Source: Eubacterium sp.
GTDB taxonomy: Bacteria > Bacillota > Clostridia > Peptostreptococcales > Anaerovoracaceae
Assembly: GCA_021769965.1 (NCBI GenBank)
Contig: JAETRU010000001.1
Location: 1-64,000 of the forward strand
Length of the DNA: 64,000 nucleotides
Direction of reading: 5' to 3'
Part shown: positions 32,018 to 40,533 of the stretch, piece after piece
Layout of the letters: the number at the start of each line of letters is the position of its first letter
Position numbering within the stretch: the stretch's first letter is position 1
Notes under the pieces: generated by a model
What the model was told of the DNA's origin: nothing
Databases searched by the model: none
Seen by the model: the letters and a program-made list of their open reading frames with translations, nothing else
Made by a program: the position numbers and the translations under genes

Positions 32018-32461
32018 ATGGAAAAAGAAACAGTGAAGATAAGAATCATCAGCGAGAGCGGAAAGCTCCCGTCATATGCGACTCCCGGCGCAGCAGGCTT
32101 TGATCTGCCGGCCTTCTTAGACGCGCCGGTGACCCTGTCTCCGGGACAGCGGATGCTGGTGCCTACAGGCATCTATATGGAAATTCCCGAAGGCTATGAG
32201 GCTCAGGTCAGGGCCAGAAGCGGCCTTGCCATCAAGCACGGCATCGGGCTGGTCAACGGCATCGGAACCATAGACAGCGACTACAGAGGAGAGCTGCGGG
32301 TCCCTTTGATCAACTGGGGACAGGAGGATTTTACGATTCAGAATGGAGATCGTATCGCACAGGTGGTCATCGCCAGATATACATACGCAGAGCTGGAGAT
32401 GACAGACAGTCTTGAAAGCACTGCCCGCGGCGAGGGCGGCTTCGGACATACAGGAGTATAA
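32018..32461 (+). CDS. dut: Deoxyuridine 5'-triphosphate nucleotidohydrolase (dUTPase)
   Basis: 147 residues, trimeric dUTPase type. The five motifs appear in order: [29 protein letters not shown] (uracil-binding hairpin with the catalytic Asp), [10 protein letters not shown], and the C-terminal [10 protein letters not shown] arm. It converts dUTP to dUMP, which limits uracil in DNA and feeds dTMP synthesis. The start was set at ATG 32018 with AGGTGA upstream; the frame opens three codons earlier at a GTG. It precedes the dGTPase-like gene by two bases. Confidence 0.95.
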   Translation: MEKETVKIRIISESGKLPSYATPGAAGFDLPAFLDAPVTLSPGQRMLVPTGIYMEIPEGYEAQVRARSGLAIKHGIGLVNGIGTIDSDYRGELRVPLINWGQEDFTIQNGDRIAQVVIARYTYAELEMTDSLESTARGEGGFGHTGV

Positions 32462-32463
32462 TC

Positions 32464-33471
32464 ATGCTATACCGCGAGGATTTGGAAAAAAGAGAATATA
32501 TGCTGGCGCCGGGCGCGGCCCGGTCGGCAGAATCAAAGGGCAGAGAGACTTACGAGGAGCCGTGCAGATTCAGGACAGAGTTTCAGCGGGACAGGGACCG
32601 GATCATCCATTCCAAGGCGTTCCGCAGACTGATGCATAAGACGCAGGTGTTTCTGTCTCCGGAAGGGGATCACTACCGGACCCGTCTGACCCATACCTTA
32701 GAAGTATCGCAGGTGGCGAGAACCATCGCGAGAACGCTGGGACTGAACGAGGATCTGACAGAAGCGATCGCGATGGGCCACGATCTGGGTCATACGCCTT
32801 TCGGCCACAATGGAGAGATGATATTGAATCAGATTCACCCCGGCGGTTTTCATCATAACGAGCAGAGCCTGCGGGTCGTGGAAGTCCTGGAGTCTACGCC
32901 CAGCCGCAGAGGAATGAATCTGACTTTTGAGGTAAAAGACGGTATTCTCAATCATACCGGCAGTCTGCCCGCCGCTACGCTGGAAGGGCAGGTCGTCAAG
33001 ATCAGCGACCGCATCGCGTATATCAACCACGATATTGACGATGCTGTCCGCAGCGGCGTGATCACCCAGGCTGATCTTCCGAAGGAAGCTATAGAGCTGT
33101 TTGGCGCGGGTCATCGGGAACGGATCGACCACATGGTCAGCAACGTAGTGGAAAACAGCGACGGAAAAGACTTTGTCGGCATGGACGAGGAAAACGCCGC
33201 CATGCTGCAGGATCTGCGCAGCTTCATGTTTGAGAACGTGTACCGCAGCCAGAAGGTAAAGAAAGAGGAGGATCTCGCAAAGGTGGAAGTTGTGATCAGT
33301 TCCCTCTACGATTATTTCCTGAAAAATCCGGAAAAGCTTCCGGAGGATCACAAGCGGATATACAGGGAAGAGGGGGCTCATATGGCCTGCAAGGATTATA
33401 TCGCCGGCATGACTGACCGCTATGCTCTGAATCTGTATTCTGATCTTTTCGTTCCCAAAGGGTGGAAGTAG
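32464..33471 (+). CDS. dgt: Deoxyguanosine triphosphate triphosphohydrolase-like HD protein
   Basis: 335 residues, the short (dGTPase-like, type 2) form. The HD-domain metal ligands are visible: the His in RTRLTHTLEVSQVA, then GHDLGHTPFGHNGE with the His-Asp pair, and later the Asp in ISDRIAYINHDIDDA. HRLMHKTQVF-like FRRLMHKTQVFLSPEGDH is the usual substrate loop. These enzymes hydrolyse dNTPs. It is the last gene of an M16-dut-dgt string, immediately upstream of dnaG. Confidence 0.92.
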   Translation: MLYREDLEKREYMLAPGAARSAESKGRETYEEPCRFRTEFQRDRDRIIHSKAFRRLMHKTQVFLSPEGDHYRTRLTHTLEVSQVARTIARTLGLNEDLTEAIAMGHDLGHTPFGHNGEMILNQIHPGGFHHNEQSLRVVEVLESTPSRRGMNLTFEVKDGILNHTGSLPAATLEGQVVKISDRIAYINHDIDDAVRSGVITQADLPKEAIELFGAGHRERIDHMVSNVVENSDGKDFVGMDEENAAMLQDLRSFMFENVYRSQKVKKEEDLAKVEVVISSLYDYFLKNPEKLPEDHKRIYREEGAHMACKDYIAGMTDRYALNLYSDLFVPKGWK

Positions 33472-33576
33472 CGGATCAACAATTTAAAAGTTTAAAAAAA
33501 TTTTTTGACAAAAATAAAGGAAAACTGATTTTTTTGTAGAATAATATATAGTGTAAGAGTAAATGGGGGATTTTGC

Positions 33577-35328
33577 ATGAGTTTTTCTTTTTCCAACTCT
33601 GCTATGGAGAATCTGAAGAACCAGATCAACATTGTGGATGTGATCGGCCGCACGGTGCCGCTGAAGCGGGCCGGCAGCAATTATAAGGGTATCTGTCCAT
33701 TTCACAATGAAAAAACGCCTTCTTTCGTGGTTTCGGAGCAGAAGCAGATCTTTACCTGCTTTGGCTGCGGCGTTTCCGGAGACGTGATCGAGTATGTAAA
33801 ACGCTACTATAATCTGGAATTCAGCGAAGCAGTGGATAAGCTGGCGGGAGAATACGGCATTACCATAGAAAAGAAGGGCGGCGATGAAAACCGCAAGATC
33901 TACTATCAGGTGAACAGGATGGCGGCCGGCTTCTTCTACCGCGCGTTTACAGAACAGGCGAATAAGGGCTACGCGTATATGAAGCGCAGAGGCATTTCAC
34001 CTGCTACACTGAAAAAATTCGGTATCGGTTATGCTGACGAGCAGTGGGACAGCCTATACCGCTATTTGCTTTCTCAGGGAGTTGAGAAAAAGATCATGGT
34101 GGAACTGGGACTTGTCTCGGAAGGCAAGAATGGGCGTTGCTATGACAGATTCCGCAACCGTGTCATCTTTCCCATCATCAATACCAGCGGCAAAGTCATC
34201 GGATTTGGAGGACGGGCCATTGATCCGGAGGACAATCCCAAATACCTGAACTCACCGGAGAGCAAAGTATTTCAGAAGAAAAACAATCTGTACGGCCTGA
34301 ATCTTTCCCGCCAGAGCGTGGGGAAGGAAGGATATATCATTCTGGTCGAGGGATATATGGACGTGATCGCGCTGTATCAGAGCGGCGTGGAAAACGTGGC
34401 GGCTTCGCTTGGGACCGCGCTGACAGAAAATCAGGCGCGGCTCATCAAGAGGTACACCAGAGACGTGATCCTGTCTTACGATGCGGATAGCGCGGGCCGG
34501 GCTGCGGCTCTCAGAGGGCTGGAGATCCTGAAAAAAGAAGACTGTAAGGTAAAAGTCCTTCACGTTACCGACGGCAAGGACCCTGACGAATATATCAAAA
34601 AGAACGGCAAAAGCGCTTTCATGAAGCTGATCGACGGGGCGCTGCCCTACGGGGATTATCGTCTTGCGGCGATCAGGACAGGTTTTGACCTGAATAAGGA
34701 TGAAGACAAGATCGATTATATCCGGAAGGCGACCAGAGAGGTGCTTAGCCAGCTTAGTCCTGTAGAACAGGAAATTTATACAAAAAAACTCTCCAAAGAA
34801 CTGAAAATTGCAGAAAGCGCGATTAAAATGGAACTTTTAGGTAATAATGATAATACCGAAAAGCCTCATCTGGGAAAACAGCGGGAAGAACCGCAGGAAG
34901 CTATGCCGGACATCTCGCCTGTGGAGCGGACTCTGCTTCGGATTATGCTCACCGAGGAGTCCTATATCCAGCGGCTGGCAGCTTACCCGGACATTCTGGA
35001 AAGCGAATTTGCCCGGAGGATGTATCAGCTGTTTCAGGAGGAATACAGGCAGTTTCACCGACTGGATCTGAAAAAGCTTCTGGATGGACTTTCCAGAGAG
35101 GATGGAGACCGGCTTTCTGAGATCATGGAACATGTCATAGTAGGCGGCAACGAGGAGCAGGTCTTCGCGGACTGTATCCGTACATGGAAACAGGGCCGTC
35201 TGGCAAAGGAGGAGCAGCGTCTGATCACGCTTCTCTCCATGGCTGATGAAGAAGATAATCAGGAAAAGATCCGGGAATTGACGGAACAACTGATGAAAAT
35301 ACAACGAGAACGCAAACAAAACCAGTAG
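33577..35328 (+). CDS. dnaG: DNA primase
   Basis: 583 residues. The N-terminal zinc finger has Cys40, His43, Cys61 and Cys64 ([11 protein letters not shown], then FTCFGCG). The central TOPRIM domain has [14 protein letters not shown], with the catalytic Glu, and [11 protein letters not shown], with the acidic pair. The C-terminal third is the helicase-interacting helical region. It makes RNA primers at the replication fork. A GGGGGA site precedes the ATG. It is followed after 11 bases by rpoD, the classic macromolecular-synthesis pairing. The upstream 100 bases are A+T-rich with no clear promoter. Confidence 0.97.
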   Translation: MSFSFSNSAMENLKNQINIVDVIGRTVPLKRAGSNYKGICPFHNEKTPSFVVSEQKQIFTCFGCGVSGDVIEYVKRYYNLEFSEAVDKLAGEYGITIEKKGGDENRKIYYQVNRMAAGFFYRAFTEQANKGYAYMKRRGISPATLKKFGIGYADEQWDSLYRYLLSQGVEKKIMVELGLVSEGKNGRCYDRFRNRVIFPIINTSGKVIGFGGRAIDPEDNPKYLNSPESKVFQKKNNLYGLNLSRQSVGKEGYIILVEGYMDVIALYQSGVENVAASLGTALTENQARLIKRYTRDVILSYDADSAGRAAALRGLEILKKEDCKVKVLHVTDGKDPDEYIKKNGKSAFMKLIDGALPYGDYRLAAIRTGFDLNKDEDKIDYIRKATREVLSQLSPVEQEIYTKKLSKELKIAESAIKMELLGNNDNTEKPHLGKQREEPQEAMPDISPVERTLLRIMLTEESYIQRLAAYPDILESEFARRMYQLFQEEYRQFHRLDLKKLLDGLSREDGDRLSEIMEHVIVGGNEEQVFADCIRTWKQGRLAKEEQRLITLLSMADEEDNQEKIRELTEQLMKIQRERKQNQ

Positions 35329-35339
35329 GGGGACACAGT

Positions 35340-36530
35340 ATGAGCAAAGACGAAAAAAAACCAACGAATTTAAATGAAGCATTTGCGGGAATGACGCCCG
35401 ATCAGATCAAGAACGAGCTGGTCAGCCAGCTGGTGAAAAAGGCCAAGACGAAGAAAAACGTTCTGACCTATTCTGATATGGCTGACTGTCTGGACGCCTT
35501 TGATCTGGACAAGAACGTAGTAGATGAGATCTACGATATCCTGCTGTCCAAGGACATTGAGATCACCAGTGAAAATGAACCGGAAGACTTTGCCATGATC
35601 CTGGATGATGATGACGATCTGGACAATCACGACGCGGACGACGGTATCGTCATGACCGAGACAGGCGAGATCGATATCGAAGCCACGCTGCCTAAGGGAA
35701 TTGCCGTAGACGACCCTGTCAGAATGTATCTGAAGGAGATCGGTAAAGTACCGCTGCTCAGCGCCGATGAAGAGATCGAGCTGGCAAAGAAAATGGAAAA
35801 AGGCGACGAAGAGGCGAAGAAAAAGCTCTGCGAGGCCAATCTGCGTCTGGTAGTCAGTATCGCCAAGAGATATGTCGGAAGAGGCATGCTGTTTCTGGAT
35901 CTGATCCAGGAAGGCAATCTGGGACTGATCAAAGCTGTCGATAAGTTCGACTACCGCAAGGGATATAAATTCTCCACCTATGCCACATGGTGGATCCGTC
36001 AGGCCATCACCCGGTCCATCGCTGACCAGGCAAGAACGATCAGAATTCCGGTGCATATGGTGGAGACCATCAACAAACTGATCCGTGTATCCAGACAGCT
36101 GCTGCAGACCTACGGCAGAGAGCCGACCCCGGAAGAGATCGCCAAGGAAATGGGGATCTCCGTAGAAAAAGTCAGGGAGATCCAGAAGATCGCTCAGGAA
36201 CCGGTATCGCTGGAAACCCCGATCGGTGAAGAAGAGGACAGCCATCTGGGCGATTTCATTCCGGATGACGACGTTCCGGCTCCGGCAGAGGCCGCGGCTT
36301 TCTCCATGCTGAAGGAACAGCTGGTAGAGGTGCTGGACACTCTGACCGACAGAGAACAAAAAGTCCTCAAGCTGCGGTTTGGTCTGGAAGACGGACGTTC
36401 CCGCACGCTGGAAGAGGTAGGCAAGGAATTTGACGTTACCCGTGAGCGTATCCGTCAGATCGAGGCCAAGGCGCTGAGAAAGCTGCGCCATCCGAGCAGA
36501 AGCAAAAAGCTGAAAGATTATCTGGAGTAA
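35340..36530 (+). CDS. rpoD: RNA polymerase primary sigma factor (sigma-70/sigma-A)
   Basis: 396 residues. Region 1.1 covers about 1-75, and a short acidic linker ([13 protein letters not shown]) takes the place of the long non-conserved region. Region 2 includes [23 protein letters not shown] and [13 protein letters not shown]. Region 3 follows, and region 4 ends with the helix-turn-helix [18 protein letters not shown]. It recognises most housekeeping promoters, which agrees with the many TTGACA/TATAAT-like boxes in this window. It follows dnaG closely and precedes trmK by seven bases. Confidence 0.97.
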   Translation: MSKDEKKPTNLNEAFAGMTPDQIKNELVSQLVKKAKTKKNVLTYSDMADCLDAFDLDKNVVDEIYDILLSKDIEITSENEPEDFAMILDDDDDLDNHDADDGIVMTETGEIDIEATLPKGIAVDDPVRMYLKEIGKVPLLSADEEIELAKKMEKGDEEAKKKLCEANLRLVVSIAKRYVGRGMLFLDLIQEGNLGLIKAVDKFDYRKGYKFSTYATWWIRQAITRSIADQARTIRIPVHMVETINKLIRVSRQLLQTYGREPTPEEIAKEMGISVEKVREIQKIAQEPVSLETPIGEEEDSHLGDFIPDDDVPAPAEAAAFSMLKEQLVEVLDTLTDREQKVLKLRFGLEDGRSRTLEEVGKEFDVTRERIRQIEAKALRKLRHPSRSKKLKDYLE

Positions 36531-36537
36531 AGTATAG

Positions 36538-37269
36538 ATGAAGTTAAGCGACAGACTACAATATATCGCTGACCAGATCGAGAATGGAGAAACCATGGCC
36601 GACATTGGAACCGACCATGGTTTTTTGCCCATTTATCTGCTGGATCGCGGGATCTGTCCGCGGGCGATCCTCGTGGATATCAGCGAAGGCTCCCTGAAGA
36701 AGGCGGAAGAGAACTGCAAAGCCTTTGAGGAGAATACGGGCCGGCATCTCAACTGGGAACTGCGGCTGGGAGACGGTATCGATGTTCTGAAAGACGGTGA
36801 AGCGGACGCAGTGGTCATGGCAGGTATCGGCGGCCAGCTGATGTGTGAGATCCTGGACTGGAACCGCGCAAAAAGCCGTTCCATGAAGCGGTACATCCTG
36901 CAGCCGAGAAATCATCCCGGCCTGGTCAGAAAATGGCTGTATGAACAGGGTTTTGTCATCACCCGTGAGGGACTGGTAAGAGAAGGAAAATATATCTGCG
37001 AAATATTGACCGCCGAGAGCAGGCTGCGGCCGGAAGGCCCTCCGCAGCTTCCTGATGGAGGAGAGGCGGCTTTCGCCTATCCTGACAGTCTTTTAAAGTG
37101 GCATGGCCCGCTGACGGCAGAGTATCTGAATCGAAAGCTGGAGCTGGAGCGGGAAATTCTGCAGAATATCAGCGGCAGGAGCCAGAATCCTGAAAAGGAC
37201 AGCATACCGGTAAAAAACCGTATCCGTCAGATCTTATATCTTCTGGAAGAACTGGAGAAAGAATTATGA
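36538..37269 (+). CDS. trmK: tRNA (adenine-22-N1)-methyltransferase, TrmK family
   Basis: 243 residues. A Rossmann-type SAM site is visible in MADIGTDHGFLPIYLL, then ILVDISEGSLKKAEEN and the VVMAGIGGQLMCEIL motif of the TrmK/SPOUT-unrelated family, followed by LQPRNHPGLVRKWLYEQGF. A helical C-terminal part with a coiled segment closes it. It methylates A22 in certain tRNAs. It sits after rpoD, the conserved Firmicutes order, and overlaps the Nif3-like gene by four bases. Confidence 0.92.
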   Translation: MKLSDRLQYIADQIENGETMADIGTDHGFLPIYLLDRGICPRAILVDISEGSLKKAEENCKAFEENTGRHLNWELRLGDGIDVLKDGEADAVVMAGIGGQLMCEILDWNRAKSRSMKRYILQPRNHPGLVRKWLYEQGFVITREGLVREGKYICEILTAESRLRPEGPPQLPDGGEAAFAYPDSLLKWHGPLTAEYLNRKLELEREILQNISGRSQNPEKDSIPVKNRIRQILYLLEELEKEL

Positions 37270-38042
37270 ACAAAGAAAAACTGATCAGAATCATAGAAGG
37301 GATCAGCCCCGGTGATGCGGCAGAAAGCTGGGATAACTGCGGCTGGCAGGTCAACTGCGCGGGGCAAGAGATAAAGACCGTGCTGGTAGCTCTGGAAGTG
37401 ACCCATCAGGTCATCGACGAAGCCATAGAGGAAGGCGCGGAGATGATACTGACCCATCATCCTTTGCTGTTTTCAGGCATTAAGAAGGTAGACGAAAGCG
37501 ATGTTACCGGAGGTTATCTGTTCCGTCTGATCCAAAGCGGTATTTCTGTATATTCCTGTCATACCAGCTTCGACAAGGCGGCGGGAGGAAATAACGATTA
37601 TATGGGCCAATTGCTTGAACTTCGGAATATCCGTCCTTTTGACAGAGACAACGGGCTGTGCCGCAAAGGCGAGACACCTTTTGAGATCACTTTTGCCGAG
37701 CTTAAGCATCGGGCCGCGGAAGCCTTTGCTGTTGACGAAAGCCAGTTCCGCAGCATAGGTGATCTTTCCAGCAGCATCACCACTGTGGGCTGGTGCACCG
37801 GAGCGGGCAGCGAATTTATCAGAGACGCCTTTGACGAAGGCTGTGACCTCTACATTACCGGTGATGTAAAATATCACGAGGCGCAGATGGCGAAGGAAAT
37901 GGGGATCTGCGTGCTGGACGCGGGTCATTATGGAAGCGAGAAGATCTTCACAGAAAACATGGCTGAGCAGCTGCGGGGTGCCTGCATAGGAGAAACTGTA
38001 GACGTGATCGAATCCGCCGCGGATCTGAATCCTTTTGCTTGA
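37266..38042 (+). CDS. Nif3-like dinuclear metal-centre hexameric protein
   Basis: 258 residues, short form without the inserted PII-like domain found in Bacillus YqfO. Metal-binding His residues appear in ILTHHPLLFSG and SCHTSFDKAAGG. Asp and His/Glu ligands occur in DAGHYGSEKI near the C terminus. The family forms toroidal hexamers with two metals per subunit; the biological role is unsettled, and GTP cyclohydrolase-like annotations are not well proven. It is translationally coupled to trmK. Confidence 0.9.
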   Translation: MNKEKLIRIIEGISPGDAAESWDNCGWQVNCAGQEIKTVLVALEVTHQVIDEAIEEGAEMILTHHPLLFSGIKKVDESDVTGGYLFRLIQSGISVYSCHTSFDKAAGGNNDYMGQLLELRNIRPFDRDNGLCRKGETPFEITFAELKHRAAEAFAVDESQFRSIGDLSSSITTVGWCTGAGSEFIRDAFDEGCDLYITGDVKYHEAQMAKEMGICVLDAGHYGSEKIFTENMAEQLRGACIGETVDVIESAADLNPFA

Positions 38043-38077
38043 TTTCCGGCTTTCTTTTGTTCAAAAAGTGCTGGCAT

Positions 38078-38106
38078 TTGATAAAAAACTGTGATAAACT
38101 TATATA
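38078..38106 (+). promoter_or_regulatory. Predicted promoter of rnpB
   Basis: TTGATA at 38078-38083, 17-base spacer, TATATA at 38101-38106, placing the transcript start near 38111-38113. Confidence 0.7.
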
Positions 38107-38110
38107 GTTA

Positions 38111-38456
38111 TGGGTAAGCCAGACAATCGCGTGCAGCAATGCATGAGGAAAGTCCGGGCTCCGCAGGGCGAGGATGCCGGATAACGTCCGGCGTAGGTAA
38201 CTATAGGGAAAGTGCAACAGAAACATTCCGCCGAAACGGGTAATGCCGTGGTAAGGTTGAAATGGTGAGGTAAGAGCTCACCGGCGTCATGGAGACATGG
38301 CGGCCGTGTAAACCCCATCCGGAGCAAGGCCAAAATGGGCGCAGAAGGCGGCGGCCCGTCGCCGCCCGAGAGGTAGGCCGCACGAGCGTGCAGTAATGTT
38401 ACGCCTTAGATAGATGATTGTCAAATACAGAACCCGGCTTACAGGCTTGCCCATAA
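38111..38456 (+). ncRNA. rnpB: RNase P RNA, class A
   Basis: The catalytic RNA of RNase P, which trims tRNA 5' ends. The universal block GAGGAAAGTCCGGGCTCC is at 38144 and onward. It is followed by GGGAAAGTGCAACAGAAA, GGTAAGGTTGAAA-GGTGAGGTAAGAGC, and near the end AGATAGATGATTGTC and AGAACCCGGCTTACAGGC. The closing P1 stem pairs GGGTAAGCC at the start with GGCTTGCCC at the end. Layout and length (about 346 bases) fit the A-type. The exact ends are estimated within a few bases. Confidence 0.97.
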
Positions 38457-38493
38457 CATCTTTTTGAATTACATAGAAGGGGGAAGCATTACA

Positions 38494-39882
38494 TTGACAA
38501 AAGAAACAGATACAAAACTGCAGAACGCAGAAACAACCGTGACAGAAGCCAATAAGATGGGCACCGCGCCTGTGGGAAAACTGCTGGCGTCCATGGCATG
38601 GCCGGCTATTTTATCTATGACCATCAACGCGCTGTACAATGTAGTTGACAGCATGTTCGTGGCAATGGTCAGCAAGAAGGCGCTGACTGCGGTATCGCTT
38701 GTCATGCCGCTGCAAATGATGATGATCTCTCTGGCCGTGGGAAGCGCTGTAGGCGTCAACTCCCTGATCTCCCGGCGTCTTGGAGCAAAACGGTTTGAAG
38801 AAGCTGATAAAGCCGCATCTACGAGTATTCGGATAGGCTTTTTTAATTTTCTCATTTTTGCCTTTGTCGGAATTTTCCTGGCAAAACCGTTTATGAACGC
38901 TTATACAGATGATCCGGAGATCTTCGAGGGCGGCGTAACTTATTTGAAAATCATAACGATATTCTGCCTGTTCAGCATGGTCGAGGTTCAGCTGGAAAAG
39001 GTGCTGCAGGCTACGGGAAACATGATCGCGCCGATGATCATCAGTCTTTCCGGCGCCGTGACTAATCTGATCCTGGATCCGATCCTGATCTTCGGCCTTT
39101 TGGGTCTGCCGAAGATGGGCATCGCAGGTGCGGCAGCCGCGACTGTGACGGGGCAGCTGGTGGCCCTTTTGATAGCGGTATTCATGGTATTTACCAGAGA
39201 ACACGACGTCAAAGTGCAGCTGAGAGGCTTTAAGATCGACTGGAAAATCGTGAAAGACATATATGGAGTCGGTCTTCCGTCTATCATCATGCAGGCCATC
39301 GGCTCTGTGATGCTGCTGGGATATAATGCGATCCTGGCGGCTTCCGCTACAGCTGTGGCTGTGCTGGGCGTATATTATAAGCTGCAGTCCTTTATCTTTA
39401 TGCCGGTTTTCGGTCTGAACCAGGGCGCTATGCCGCTGATGGGCTATAACTTCGGCGCCAGAAACAAAAAACGTCTGATGCAGACCTATAAGTACGCGCT
39501 GCTTACGGCGCTGGTCATCATGACACTAGGCACGATATTGTTTCACCTGTTTCCAGAGCTTCTCCTGAAGATATTCAGCGCGGATGAAGAAATGCTGGAG
39601 ATGGGCATACCTGCTCTGCGTATCATCAGTCTGTGTTTCATACCGGCAGCTTTTGGCATCATGACATCTACTCTGTTTCAAGGTACAGGTCATGGTGTAT
39701 ATAGTTTAATAGGATCTTTGCTCAGACAGCTGATCGGCATCCTGCCTCTGGCATATATCATTTATCATATGGCGGGTATCACTGCGTCATGGGCATCATT
39801 CCCGCTGGCAGAGATCATCGGTCTGATTTACTCTGCGGTCATGCTGAATTATTTATATAAGAAAGAAATCAAGACCTTGTAA
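38494..39882 (+). CDS. MATE-family multidrug/Na+ efflux transporter
   Basis: 462 residues with about twelve transmembrane helices in two homologous halves. MAWPAILSMTINALYNVVDSMFVA at the start and FGLNQGAMPLMGYNFGAR in the second half are common MATE signatures. The family exports drugs or metabolites in exchange for Na+ or H+; the substrate is unknown. The start is taken as TTG at 38494, because GGGGGA lies about ten bases before it. The frame opens ten codons earlier at 38464, right after rnpB. Its stop lies inside a bidirectional terminator hairpin. Confidence 0.92.
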   Translation: MTKETDTKLQNAETTVTEANKMGTAPVGKLLASMAWPAILSMTINALYNVVDSMFVAMVSKKALTAVSLVMPLQMMMISLAVGSAVGVNSLISRRLGAKRFEEADKAASTSIRIGFFNFLIFAFVGIFLAKPFMNAYTDDPEIFEGGVTYLKIITIFCLFSMVEVQLEKVLQATGNMIAPMIISLSGAVTNLILDPILIFGLLGLPKMGIAGAAAATVTGQLVALLIAVFMVFTREHDVKVQLRGFKIDWKIVKDIYGVGLPSIIMQAIGSVMLLGYNAILAASATAVAVLGVYYKLQSFIFMPVFGLNQGAMPLMGYNFGARNKKRLMQTYKYALLTALVIMTLGTILFHLFPELLLKIFSADEEMLEMGIPALRIISLCFIPAAFGIMTSTLFQGTGHGVYSLIGSLLRQLIGILPLAYIIYHMAGITASWASFPLAEIIGLIYSAVMLNYLYKKEIKTL

Positions 39883-39899
39883 ATCACTTTACAAGGTCT
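39872..39899. terminator. Bidirectional terminator overlapping two convergent stop codons
   Basis: Perfect 12-base stem AGACCTTGTAAA / TTTACAAGGTCT with loop TCAC. It contains the MATE stop and the stop of the Cys-cluster gene on the minus strand. T-rich sequence (CTCTTTT) follows on the plus strand. Confidence 0.65.
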
Positions 39900-40426
39900 C
39901 GCTCTTTTGAATCCTGTCTTACCAGATCATAGATCAGAGGATCGCGGATCAGGTGTTTCCAGACAGTATGGGTGGCTTTGACGAAGGCCGGATCCAGCGG
40001 CAGTTCGTCTTCGATCAGCGGGCACAGATAAGGCAGTTCCACATCGTTTAAGATCATGGTAAGCTTTCCGTGATCGTCGATATGGGGCGTCAGCGGAAAG
40101 GTCCTGCACTGCAGAGGTCTTTTTTCTCTGGGGCAGACAGGCGGTGTTTTGCACCGCACGAAATAGACTTTGCCCCGCCATGAATCCGGGAAATCAAAGT
40201 CTTCCGCGTTTTCTGCGCTCCATGTGAGCCAGCTTTTGTCTCCTTTTTCCTTTTGATGGACTTTGTCCTCACCGGGCAGGAGATAAATACCCAGTTCCTC
40301 GTCTTCGCTGCCGCAGGTGCAGCAGATCGCGCCGCAGAGCCGGCCGCAGTCGAAGGGGACGGGGGACACTTTGTCCAGCAGCCTGTACATTGCCAGGTAC
40401 GTTCGTCGCTTAATTACAGATTTCAT
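39884..40426 (-). CDS. YkgJ-like cysteine-cluster protein
   Basis: 180 residues, soluble. The N-terminal cluster DCGRLCGAICC and a second cluster RCKTPPVCPREKRPLQCRTFPL resemble the Cys motifs of the UPF0153/YkgJ group, which binds zinc or an iron-sulfur cluster. The family function is unknown. It runs convergent to the MATE gene, ending inside a shared terminator, and is divergent from the large activase gene. Confidence 0.75.
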   Translation of the reverse strand: MKSVIKRRTYLAMYRLLDKVSPVPFDCGRLCGAICCTCGSEDEELGIYLLPGEDKVHQKEKGDKSWLTWSAENAEDFDFPDSWRGKVYFVRCKTPPVCPREKRPLQCRTFPLTPHIDDHGKLTMILNDVELPYLCPLIEDELPLDPAFVKATHTVWKHLIRDPLIYDLVRQDSKERDLVK

Positions 40427-40533
40427 ACTAAAGTATTATACACGATTTTGCAAATGTATGGTGAAAAACTTCAAAAAAAATGATAAAATATGACGGGCTA
40501 TTGGAAAACTATACGAAAATACGAGGTAATCTG

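Noticed and set aside
33472..33576. TTGACA at about 33497 as the dnaG promoter
   Set aside because: The nearest -10-like box (TAGAAT) is 26 bases away, too far for a normal spacer.
35370..36632. Open frame of 420 codons opposite rpoD
   Set aside because: Antisense to an unmistakable sigma factor.
38464..38493. TTG start of the MATE gene at 38464
   Set aside because: The GGGGGA ribosome site lies after this codon and fits the TTG at 38494.
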